Below, piece by piece: positions 8,456 through 16,250 of a stretch of DNA of 25,088 nt. Made by a program: the position numbers and the translations under genes. Within the stretch, counting starts at the first letter, position 1, and each line of letters opens with the position of its first letter. The stretch comes from JAIRVZ01 sp031553755 (GTDB lineage: Bacteria; Bacteroidota; Bacteroidia; Bacteroidales; Azobacteroidaceae). Location of the stretch: positions 1 through 25,088 of the forward strand of contig JAVBKZ010000116.1 in NCBI GenBank assembly GCA_031553755.1, in the 5' to 3' direction. The notes under the pieces are model-generated. The model did no database searches, was not told the origin of the DNA, and saw nothing but the letters and a program-made list of their open reading frames with translations.

Positions 8456-11400
8456 TTATTTCTTAACTACTTTCAGGGTAACTCCATCAATTTTCAATAC
8501 ATATACGCCTTTGGTCAATCCAGAGACATCAATACTTGTAGAACCATTTTCCGCATTATAAACATTGATTAATTTACCGGCAAGATCGAATAACCTGATT
8601 CCGTTGTCAGATTGTATTGTACTTGTTATTGTCAGAATATCTTCTACCGGATTCGGGTAGATATTTAATGCTGATGTTTTTTCTTCTTTCAAAGAAGTTG
8701 TTTCATTTTCTTGATATTTTGCATATAATGCCATATTGAACGCGGCTCTTATAGGTGCGTTCATCGCGCTAAAACCTTCAACAGTTTCGGAACCGATATT
8801 GCTTGTTACTGTCGAACCATTTACTAATGTAGTTGCCAACGCGTTGTTGTTTTCGAGTTGAGCGCTTGGAAAATCATTGTATCCCGCGATTCGGTGAGTA
8901 TTTTTGATGTCTTTTCCGTTTATTGAAATCGCAGTAGCGAAACAGTTCTTAACCGTATTGTATTTTCTCGCGAATCCGACAATTCCTCCCGCGTAAGAGC
9001 CTTTGCCTGAAGTGATAACTTCTCCCGCGAAGTTACAGGCATCAATGATCGTATGATCGCTGAATCCAACGACTCCTCCGACTGCGGCGCTATAACCTGT
9101 CGCCGAAACTTTACAAACAGAATTGCATTTTTCGATACTTCCTGTTCCGGATGTATATCCCACAACTCCTCCGATGAAAGCGTCTAAGAAATCAGAAGAT
9201 ACCGAATATCCTGAAACAATTCCTCCTGTGTTGCAACTGGAGATTTTACCATCGCTTTTTCCGGCCAATATACCGACATATTTCTTACCCTTACTTTCTT
9301 TGTTTGTTGTTTCTATTGAAAGATTTTTAATTTCTCCACCAGAACCAAGATACGCGAATAATCCTGTATAATCTTCATCAGGACGATTGAACCACAATCC
9401 TTTGATGGTTTTGTCATTTCCGTCAAGATGTCCGTTGAAACTATCATTGCCAATCGGCAACCAACCTTTTCCATCCGAGTTATTTGCATTGATATAGGAT
9501 GTGAGGTCGATATCATTCATTACAATGAAATATTTACCTTCTCCTAAAACTCCCGGATAGTTATTTAAGCTTGCTAATTGAGCGGCATTACAAATTTGGA
9601 AAGGATTTTCTTTCGTTCCGTTTCCTCCACAGAAAGTTTCTTGTTGATTAGGAATCGCAGGAGTTGCGTCTGTTCCACTGATTGCAGGAGCAATGCCTGT
9701 TTGCCATATAAATACGGGCAAAGCAGAACTCATTTTCCATATACTGTTGAAATTCCAAGACGCATTTGTATAGGTTGCTTTGTCGTACAATTCAGCGATT
9801 GTTTTGTCTATGCCTTCTCTGTTTTGAAGATTTCCGGTAACAGTATTTCCATTAACCAACATTCCACCGAATGCGATATTTTCAGTAAGCAACCCCGTCG
9901 CATTGTCATTATACCCAACTATGCGATGTGCATTGGTCGTTTCTTTACTAAATAAATCTTCAACTCTGGAATTAGCCGCTGCGGATTGAGATATAGAACT
10001 TCGTGCGTTGAATCCGACTAATCCTCCGGCATAAGTTCCATAAGATACGACATCTCCGGATGCATAACAATTTTGAATCGAACCGTAATTGTCAAAACCT
10101 ACCAATCCTCCAACCGCGGCACTATAGCCATCTCCGATAACTTTACAAGTAGAATAACAATCTAAAATAGTTCCGCCTTCATTTTCTCCTACCAAACCGC
10201 CAACACTAACTTGTGTTCCTTCCGCACTAACATATCCGCCGACACAACATCTTTCTATTTTTCCTGAATTTCTACCGGCTAAAATTCCAACATACCTATT
10301 TTCATCTTGATAAACAGATTTGTAACTTGCTGATCCATTAGTCAAACGGAGAAACATACGATGTAGGTCTTTTTGTTCTAAATCAGCTTCAATATCAGCG
10401 TCCTCAATACATAAATCGGAAACAACAGCCTTGGTACCCAAATGACCGAACAATCCCATGTATTTTTGATATGGACGGTTCATCCATAAATTTTTTATAG
10501 ATTTTTTGTTTCCATTCAGAGTTCCGTTGAAACATTCGTTTACTCCAATCGGCAACCATCCTGTAACCCAATTATTACATTCAATTGTTTCGATTGTGAG
10601 GTCGTACATGTCAATATCTTGTATTAACTTAAAATATTTGCCAACTCCTTTGTCTCCAAGATAATTATTGAGAAGATACAATTGATCGGGAGTCGCGATT
10701 AAAAAAGGATCTGTCGCGGTTCCTGTTCCGCCCGCGAAGCCGTTGATAGGAGTTGGAGTTGTTGATACTTGTCTAAGGATTGGCAGACCTGTTCCACTTG
10801 GGGGCATGGTCCAAATATTATCAAAATCCCATCCCAGATCGGTATAGAATTTTTTTGTATGGAGATCTGATAAAGGAGCCGGTGAACCGTTTTTTCCATA
10901 AATAGGGCTTAAGTCATCATTGTAGTAATTAAATTCATAAGTGCCACTTGGGTTGTAATTTCCCGATATATGACCTGAATAACTAGTGTCATGATCGAAA
11001 CCGCCACTACCAACTGATGAAACATCTTCAGCTGCAAAAACGCAATGAGAGATGATCCCGGAAGTATTTGCGGCTAAACCGCCTGAACGAACGCCGCATC
11101 CAAAAGAATTAGCACATTGGGATCCGACACTTAAATATCCTGAAACATAGGAATTTTTAATTATTCCTCTGTTAATTCCAACTAAACCACCTACACGTTG
11201 TTGTTGTGAGGATATTTCAATATTGGAATAACAGTTAATAACTATTCCGGTATTTCCCAAAATAGCAACCATCCCTCCTATATTATTAGTTTCCCAATAT
11301 TTATAACTAGCCATAGGAGGTTCTAAACCTTGTATGAATCCGGAAACATAACAAGTTTCAATTTTACCCATGCATGTGGTTGCTAAAATAGCATGATCTT

Positions 11401-11776
11401 TTCCGGAAGAAGCGTATGCATTTTCTATTCCAAGGTTTTTTATTTCTCCAAGTTGACCAATGTTGTCAAAAAAACCGATGGAAAGATGTATGTTCATTAT
11501 TCTTTTTCCATTCCCATTGAATTTTGCTTCAAAGGGATTCTCATCGTTTCCTATCGGATTCCAAGTTATACTGAGAGGAGCGAAGTCTATATCCTTCGTA
11601 AGAATAAAATGAGTATCCGAATAATTGCTGCCAAGATAATTATTGAGAAGTGTTAATTGATGGTAATTTTCAATCTGATAAGGACTGTTGGCGTTACCAT
11701 TGCCTCCTGCGAATTGAGCGTGCATATATGTAACACACACCACAAGTAATAACATGATAAGTTTAATTGTTTTCAT
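8456..11776 (-). CDS. GLUG-repeat protein secreted by T9SS
   Basis: Large extracellular protein of 1106 residues. The signal peptide ends MHA-Q at residue 20. Three homologous modules start with F(A/C)GGxGxxxxPxxI at 22, 347 and 715, each followed by a 'QLxxLNNY' segment and an 'F/Y...DID' strand. Inside the modules are repeated GLUG-type motifs such as VGGLVGENEGG (525-535), VGGLVGFDNYGSIQNC (555-570) and AGGIVGFARKYNTVKNC (929-945), typical of parallel beta-helix or beta-solenoid surface proteins. The C-terminus (about 1035-1106) is a T9SS type A sorting domain: LNIYPNP (1037-1043), IRLFDLAGK and GVYVLKI. It should therefore be exported by Sec, then by T9SS, and attached to or released from the surface. 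The third module lacks the closing WxFxxIWxM segment found in modules 1 and 2. The ligand is unknown; adhesion is a reasonable guess. It is monocistronic. Confidence 0.88.
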   Translation of the reverse strand: MKTIKLIMLLLVVCVTYMHAQFAGGNGNANSPYQIENYHQLTLLNNYLGSNYSDTHFILTKDIDFAPLSITWNPIGNDENPFEAKFNGNGKRIMNIHLSIGFFDNIGQLGEIKNLGIENAYASSGKDHAILATTCMGKIETCYVSGFIQGLEPPMASYKYWETNNIGGMVAILGNTGIVINCYSNIEISSQQQRVGGLVGINRGIIKNSYVSGYLSVGSQCANSFGCGVRSGGLAANTSGIISHCVFAAEDVSSVGSGGFDHDTSYSGHISGNYNPSGTYEFNYYNDDLSPIYGKNGSPAPLSDLHTKKFYTDLGWDFDNIWTMPPSGTGLPILRQVSTTPTPINGFAGGTGTATDPFLIATPDQLYLLNNYLGDKGVGKYFKLIQDIDMYDLTIETIECNNWVTGWLPIGVNECFNGTLNGNKKSIKNLWMNRPYQKYMGLFGHLGTKAVVSDLCIEDADIEADLEQKDLHRMFLRLTNGSASYKSVYQDENRYVGILAGRNSGKIERCCVGGYVSAEGTQVSVGGLVGENEGGTILDCYSTCKVIGDGYSAAVGGLVGFDNYGSIQNCYASGDVVSYGTYAGGLVGFNARSSISQSAAANSRVEDLFSKETTNAHRIVGYNDNATGLLTENIAFGGMLVNGNTVTGNLQNREGIDKTIAELYDKATYTNASWNFNSIWKMSSALPVFIWQTGIAPAISGTDATPAIPNQQETFCGGNGTKENPFQICNAAQLASLNNYPGVLGEGKYFIVMNDIDLTSYINANNSDGKGWLPIGNDSFNGHLDGNDKTIKGLWFNRPDEDYTGLFAYLGSGGEIKNLSIETTNKESKGKKYVGILAGKSDGKISSCNTGGIVSGYSVSSDFLDAFIGGVVGYTSGTGSIEKCNSVCKVSATGYSAAVGGVVGFSDHTIIDACNFAGEVITSGKGSYAGGIVGFARKYNTVKNCFATAISINGKDIKNTHRIAGYNDFPSAQLENNNALATTLVNGSTVTSNIGSETVEGFSAMNAPIRAAFNMALYAKYQENETTSLKEEKTSALNIYPNPVEDILTITSTIQSDNGIRLFDLAGKLINVYNAENGSTSIDVSGLTKGVYVLKIDGVTLKVVKK

Positions 11777-11838
11777 AACAAATTTTTGTGTATCGTTGTC
11801 TATTTAATTAGTGCTTAGTGATTTTGTAAAAGAATCCG

Positions 11839-11846
11839 CAAATTTA
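11839..11846 (-). promoter_or_regulatory. Possible -7 box of the GLUG/T9SS gene
   Basis: On the minus strand the octamer reads TAAATTTG, fitting TAnnTTTG, 63 bp upstream of the ATG at 11776. The position where a -33 TTTG is expected holds only TTTA or TTTT, so this is a weak call. Confidence 0.4.
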
Positions 11847-11926
11847 ATCACAAATTTTAACTAAATAAAATAAATTTTAATGTTTTTTAAAAATAGAAAT
11901 TGAATTTGATATTAAAACGTTTTAAT

Positions 11927-11957
11927 TTTGTCGCATGAAGAGTTTTCTATACTTTTG
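11927..11957 (+). promoter_or_regulatory. Predicted promoter of the DUF2851 gene
   Basis: TTTG (11927-11930), a 19-nt spacer and TACTTTTG (11950-11957) match the Bacteroidota promoter consensus. The DUF2851 start codon is 51 bp further on at 12009. The 232-bp divergent region between 11776 and 12009 otherwise shows only AT-rich sequence. Confidence 0.7.
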
Positions 11958-12008
11958 TACACATAATTCAAAACAAAACCAAATTATTATTAATAACCAC
12001 TTTATTTT

Positions 12009-13277
12009 ATGGAAGCCTTATTGCACTATGTCTGGAAATATCGTTTATACGATTCTGATTCCTTTTTAACTTCAACAGGAGATTCTGTTTATATTATAGA
12101 TCCCGGAACGCATAATACAGATGCCGGTCCTGATTTTTTTAATGCTAAAATCAGGATTAATAATGAAACTTGGGCAGGGAATGTCGAGATTCATTCGTTT
12201 GCTTCCGACTGGAAAAAGCATGGACATCATACGGATAAGGCATATAATTCGGTTATTCTTCATGTAGTAGAGAATCTTAACGTGGAAAAAACGGAAACCG
12301 AAAACGGACGGAATATTCCGCATTTATTGTTAAATATTCCGGATAAAATCAGGAATAATTACGAATATCTTTTGAGTAGACAACATTCTATTCCTTGTAT
12401 TAACCGGATAAGAGAAATCCCTCAAATATATCTTACGGATTGGATGAACGCTTTATTAATACAGCGGTTGGAGCGTAAAACAGATGATATATACCGGCTT
12501 TTATCCGGTAATAAAGATGATTGGGGCGAAACGTTTTATATCACTCTGTCGCGGAATTTTGGATTTGGAATCAATAACGACGCTTTTGAACGTTTGGCTA
12601 AAAGTTTGCCTTTGAAGTATATACATAAGCATAAAAATTCTACATCGCAAACTGAGGCATTGTTTTTCGGACAGGCAGGGATGTTAGAACCGGATGAAAG
12701 CGGTGATGATTATTTTCTCGCGTTAAAGAAAGAATATGATTTCCTGAAACAAAAATTTGATTTAAAACCTTTAGAATCGCATATATTCAAAAATTTAAGA
12801 ATTAGGCCAAACAATTTTCCTCATATAAAAATCGCTCAATTAGCAGCGTTAATCAGAACACAAGATAAGATATTCTCAAAAATGTTGGAATTAACTGATA
12901 TTTCAGATATCAGAATGCTCTTTGTTTCGGAATTACATGATTATTGGCATACACACTATTTTTTCTCTAAAAGTACCTCGAAAAGAAAAAAAAATATCGG
13001 ACTTACCGCGCTGAATTCAATTTTGATTAATACGGTTATTCCTGTTTTATTTGCTTACGGAAAATTAAAAAATCAATCAAAACATCAAGAAAAGGCGTTG
13101 AGGATGATGGAAATGATTAAACCTGAAAGTAATTATATTGTCAATGAATTCGCAAGGTCGGGATTTGTTTGTTTTCATGCCGGAGATTCTCAGGCTTTGA
13201 TTCAATTGCGAAAGGAATATTGTGAAAAGAAAAAATGTATCTTTTGTAGAATATGCCATAAACTTTTATCAAAATGA
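12009..13277 (+). CDS. DUF2851 family protein
   Basis: Cytosolic protein of 422 residues (no signal peptide or membrane segment) belonging to a Bacteroidota-typical family of unknown function. The recognisable N-terminal block runs from TDAGPDFFNAKI (37-48) through WAGNVEIHSFASDW (55-68) and HGHHTDKAYN (71-80) to SVILHVV (81-87). The order P41-D42, a beta strand, then E60-x-H62 followed by a helix and another strand resembles the PD-(D/E)xK nuclease core with His in place of Lys; this is my inference, not an established assignment. The C-terminus is cysteine-rich (C388, C405, C410, C413, C416), suggesting a metal site. It has its own promoter and is followed after 66 bp by the Ig-like lipoprotein gene. 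No frameshift is visible. Confidence 0.85.
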   Translation: MEALLHYVWKYRLYDSDSFLTSTGDSVYIIDPGTHNTDAGPDFFNAKIRINNETWAGNVEIHSFASDWKKHGHHTDKAYNSVILHVVENLNVEKTETENGRNIPHLLLNIPDKIRNNYEYLLSRQHSIPCINRIREIPQIYLTDWMNALLIQRLERKTDDIYRLLSGNKDDWGETFYITLSRNFGFGINNDAFERLAKSLPLKYIHKHKNSTSQTEALFFGQAGMLEPDESGDDYFLALKKEYDFLKQKFDLKPLESHIFKNLRIRPNNFPHIKIAQLAALIRTQDKIFSKMLELTDISDIRMLFVSELHDYWHTHYFFSKSTSKRKKNIGLTALNSILINTVIPVLFAYGKLKNQSKHQEKALRMMEMIKPESNYIVNEFARSGFVCFHAGDSQALIQLRKEYCEKKKCIFCRICHKLLSK

Positions 13278-13300
13278 TGATGTTGTCCAAGTAAACTTCG

Positions 13301-13308
13301 TATTTTTG
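13301..13308 (+). promoter_or_regulatory. Possible -7 box before the Ig-like lipoprotein
   Basis: TATTTTTG fits TAnnTTTG and lies 35 bp before the start codon at 13344. No TTTG is found at the expected -33 distance. The gene could equally be transcribed from the upstream DUF2851 promoter. Confidence 0.35.
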
Positions 13309-13343
13309 TGCCTCGATATGCATAAACGATATAATTAGAACTC

Positions 13344-15233
13344 ATGCCTAAAAATTATATATCTTTTATAAAGGAAACAATTTTAGCAACAATAGTAATT
13401 TGTTTTATTTTTTGTGGTTTATACGCTTGCGCCAGTTTAGGTTCTCCGGGAGGAGGAGATTATGATGTTACTCCGCCCAGTTATGTTTCGAGTACACCCG
13501 AACTTAATGCTAAAAATTACAATAAGAACAAAATCGAGATTATTTTTGACGAATTAATTACTCTTGAAAAAACATCAGAAAAAGTCATTGTTACTCCTCC
13601 GCAACAACAAAATCCAATAATCAAAGCGCAAGGACGGAAAATAATTGTAGAATTGAAAGATTCCCTATGGCCGAATACTACATATACCATTGATTTTACG
13701 GATGCTATCGTAGATAATAATGAAAAAAATGCTTTGGAAGGATTCTCTTTTGCCTTTTCTACAGGAGAAACTGTTGATTCCCTGATGGTTTCGGGGCGAT
13801 TGCTTAACGCCGAAAATTTAGAACCGATGCCTAATATATTGATCGGATTGCATACCAATTTGAATGACTCGGCATTTCTGAAATTACCTTTTAAACGTAC
13901 AACAAAAACGAACGACAGGGGGCAATTCAGTATCAAAAATGTCAGTCCGGGAACTTACCGGATTTACGCGCTTAATGATTTAAACAGGGATTATAAATTT
14001 GACCAACCGGGAGAAGCCATCGCTTTCAGTGATAGCTTAATTATACCCGGATTTGAATTCGCGGTTCGCCAGGATACAATATGGAAAGATACGACCAAAA
14101 TCGAAATTGATACGATTAATAACATTCCGTATACTCGTTTTCTTCCTGATGATGTAATGTTATTTTTGTTTAATGAAAAAATAGGAAGACAATTTATGTC
14201 ACGTCCGGAACGTCCGGAAGAACATCGATTTATTCTTAATTTCAATGAAAGTCCAAATCCATTGCCCGAAATTAAACTCTTAAATGAACCCGAAATGACA
14301 ATCCAAAATTGGTATGTCAGGGAATTTAGTGACGGAGGAAAAAAAATTGAATATTGGATTACCGATTCGATTATTTCCAAGATCGATACATTGGTGTTGG
14401 AGACTAAATATTTGAAATCGGATTCTCTGAATCAATTAATTTCCACGATAGATACATTGAAGTTGTTTAACAGGAATTCAAAGAAAGAATCAACCAAAAA
14501 GAAAAAAAATGAAGAAGAAAAAATAGATTTTCTCGGGATTACTATTTCTTCTTCACCGGAAATATACGATACCTTAAAAGTTACTTTCTCCGAACCATTG
14601 CTCTCTTTTGATAAAAATAATCTGAAATTGGAAGAAAAAGTAGATACAATTTGGAAGCCAACGGAATCTTCTATCCTTGTCGATAGCATGAATCCGAGAA
14701 TGTATAGGGTTAATAAAAAATGGTCGTATGGAATGGAATACCAGGTTTCAATAGACTCCGCTGCTTTTATGGGAATATATGGGCATTGGAATAATAAACA
14801 ACAATCAACTTTTAAAATAAAAAAGAAAGACGAATATAGCCAGTTGGTTATCATCATAACCGGAAATAATTATCCTTCTGGTATTGGAGAATTACTTGAT
14901 ACTTCGGATAAAGTTGTGAGAAGAGTTCCTCTTAGGAAAGGATATTTATTATTTCCTAACCTTAAACCGGGGAAATATTATTTAAGATATATTGATGATG
15001 CTAATGGGAATGGAGAATGGGACACAGGTAATTACGCCGAAAAATCGCAACCAGAGAAAGTTTATTATTTTGGTACATTTTTTGACATAACGCTTAATTG
15101 GCAACAAGAGCAGAATTGGAATATTCAAGAAATTCCAATTGAGAAACAAAAGCCAATAGAAATTACCAAAAATAAACCTCAGGAAAGTAAAAATAAGAAA
15201 AATGAAGAATATAACCGGAGTATACGTAAATAA
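13344..15233 (+). CDS. Ig-like domain lipoprotein
   Basis: Envelope lipoprotein of 629 residues. A hydrophobic N-terminal segment (about 10-28) ends in the lipobox L-Y-A-C29, followed by SLGSPGGG and DVTPPS, a common beginning for this Bacteroidota family. Residues about 42-118 form a bacterial Ig-like (Big_5 / SbsA-type) domain with IEIIFDELI near 53 and a closing TYTIDFTDAIVD...FAFSTG. Residues about 125-215 look like a carboxypeptidase-regulatory or prealbumin-like beta domain (GRLLNAENLEPMPNILIGL, GTYRIYALNDLNRDYKFD). The C-terminal half adds another Ig-like segment (about 395-490) and a further beta domain (about 510-600) with KPGKYYLRYIDDANGNGEWD. No catalytic motif was seen. The next gene overlaps its last 32 nt. 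Confidence 0.8.
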   Translation: MPKNYISFIKETILATIVICFIFCGLYACASLGSPGGGDYDVTPPSYVSSTPELNAKNYNKNKIEIIFDELITLEKTSEKVIVTPPQQQNPIIKAQGRKIIVELKDSLWPNTTYTIDFTDAIVDNNEKNALEGFSFAFSTGETVDSLMVSGRLLNAENLEPMPNILIGLHTNLNDSAFLKLPFKRTTKTNDRGQFSIKNVSPGTYRIYALNDLNRDYKFDQPGEAIAFSDSLIIPGFEFAVRQDTIWKDTTKIEIDTINNIPYTRFLPDDVMLFLFNEKIGRQFMSRPERPEEHRFILNFNESPNPLPEIKLLNEPEMTIQNWYVREFSDGGKKIEYWITDSIISKIDTLVLETKYLKSDSLNQLISTIDTLKLFNRNSKKESTKKKKNEEEKIDFLGITISSSPEIYDTLKVTFSEPLLSFDKNNLKLEEKVDTIWKPTESSILVDSMNPRMYRVNKKWSYGMEYQVSIDSAAFMGIYGHWNNKQQSTFKIKKKDEYSQLVIIITGNNYPSGIGELLDTSDKVVRRVPLRKGYLLFPNLKPGKYYLRYIDDANGNGEWDTGNYAEKSQPEKVYYFGTFFDITLNWQQEQNWNIQEIPIEKQKPIEITKNKPQESKNKKNEEYNRSIRK

Positions 15234-16062
15234 TTCAATCGGATTTTACAAAAAAATAATATATGCCAGTTTATTGAGTCTGTTTTTTTTGTCATTCAGT
15301 AACGACGCGTTTTCTCAGGAATTACCTTTTAAACCGGGAGAAAGTTTGAACTATACGATCCATTATAAGTATGGAATCGTTATGGCTAAAGCAGGAACCG
15401 CGCAATATGACGTAAAAGAATGTCTGTTTAGGACGAAACCCGCGATCAGAACATCATTGTCTTTCAAAACAACTTCGATGTTTGATAAAGTCTATAAAAT
15501 AAGAGATACATTATATTCGTATTCTACTCCCGAATTACAGCCTGTTTTTCATCGTAAATATCTGCATGAAGGAAAAACGGAATACGTGGAAGAAATTGAC
15601 TATAAAAAATTTTCGAATACATATACTTCCGTTTCTTCCAAAAGATATAATGATGATGTCGTTAAATTCGATACAATATTGTTTGCGAAAGAAAAAGGCT
15701 ACGACATGATAAATATATTTACTTTTGCCCGAATTGTCGATTGCTCTTCCCTGAAGCCGGGAGCTTCATTCACAATAACTTCTTTTGTAGGGAGAGACGC
15801 GGTGCCGATGAATATACGCTATGCCGGACAAACGATTTTGGATAAAGGTTCTGTGAAATATAAAACCCACAAATTCGAAATAGATATTATAGACCCTGCT
15901 TTTGACGAGCATAAAAAAGCCATAGAAATATGGATTAGCGACGATGATAACAGGGTGCCGATTAAATTGCGCGCAAAACTGAAAATCGGAGCTGCCGAAG
16001 CGGAATTGTCTTCTTTTAAAAACCTGAAATATCCTTTTGATTCACGGATTGAAATAAAGTAA
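15202..16062 (+). CDS. DUF3108 family secreted protein
   Basis: Exported protein of 286 residues. It has a long basic N-region followed by a hydrophobic core (about 19-33) and likely cleavage at AFS-Q (residue 38). The mature start, FKPGESLNYTIHYKYGIVMAKAGTAQYDV, is typical of DUF3108, a beta-rich periplasmic family of unknown function. The ATG at 15202 is the only in-frame Met before the signal peptide, so the gene overlaps the preceding lipoprotein gene by 32 nt in another frame. That makes co-expression, probably with translational coupling, very likely. It ends 188 bp before the convergent nadE gene. Acting at the envelope together with the Ig-like lipoprotein is an inference from the overlap. 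Confidence 0.82.
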   Translation: MKNITGVYVNNSIGFYKKIIYASLLSLFFLSFSNDAFSQELPFKPGESLNYTIHYKYGIVMAKAGTAQYDVKECLFRTKPAIRTSLSFKTTSMFDKVYKIRDTLYSYSTPELQPVFHRKYLHEGKTEYVEEIDYKKFSNTYTSVSSKRYNDDVVKFDTILFAKEKGYDMINIFTFARIVDCSSLKPGASFTITSFVGRDAVPMNIRYAGQTILDKGSVKYKTHKFEIDIIDPAFDEHKKAIEIWISDDDNRVPIKLRAKLKIGAAEAELSSFKNLKYPFDSRIEIK

Positions 16063-16170
16063 GGATATCCTGTTATTTAAATATCCATTTCCAGATAGAA
16101 ATTACTTCGATATTACCACAAAATAATTCCCCTGTATTTCTACTCAACCCGACTTGAAAACCAACAAACG

Positions 16171-16227
16171 ATACAATTTTTTTTGCAAAAAAATGAATTT
16201 ATCGAAATCAAATTCGTTAAATTGTAT
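16171..16227. terminator. Inverted repeats between convergent genes
   Basis: The region between the DUF3108 and nadE stop codons has arms atacaattt (16171-16179) and aaattgtat (16219-16227). Enclosed are a T-run/A-run hairpin (about 16180-16193) and the pair gaattt/aaattc (16195-16200, 16210-16215). Together they could fold as an AT-rich branched hairpin and serve as a bidirectional terminator. The structure is almost all A-T pairs, so confidence is limited. Confidence 0.35.
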
Positions 16228-16250
16228 GTTTTGACGAAATTGAATTAGAA

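Noticed and set aside
9123..9955. Open frames on the plus strand inside the GLUG-repeat gene
   Set aside because: They are shadows of a long intact coding sequence with clear signal peptide, repeats and sorting domain on the minus strand.
13517..14857. Minus-strand open frames within the Ig-like lipoprotein gene
   Set aside because: The plus-strand protein has a lipobox and recognisable beta domains across the whole length; the antisense frames have none.
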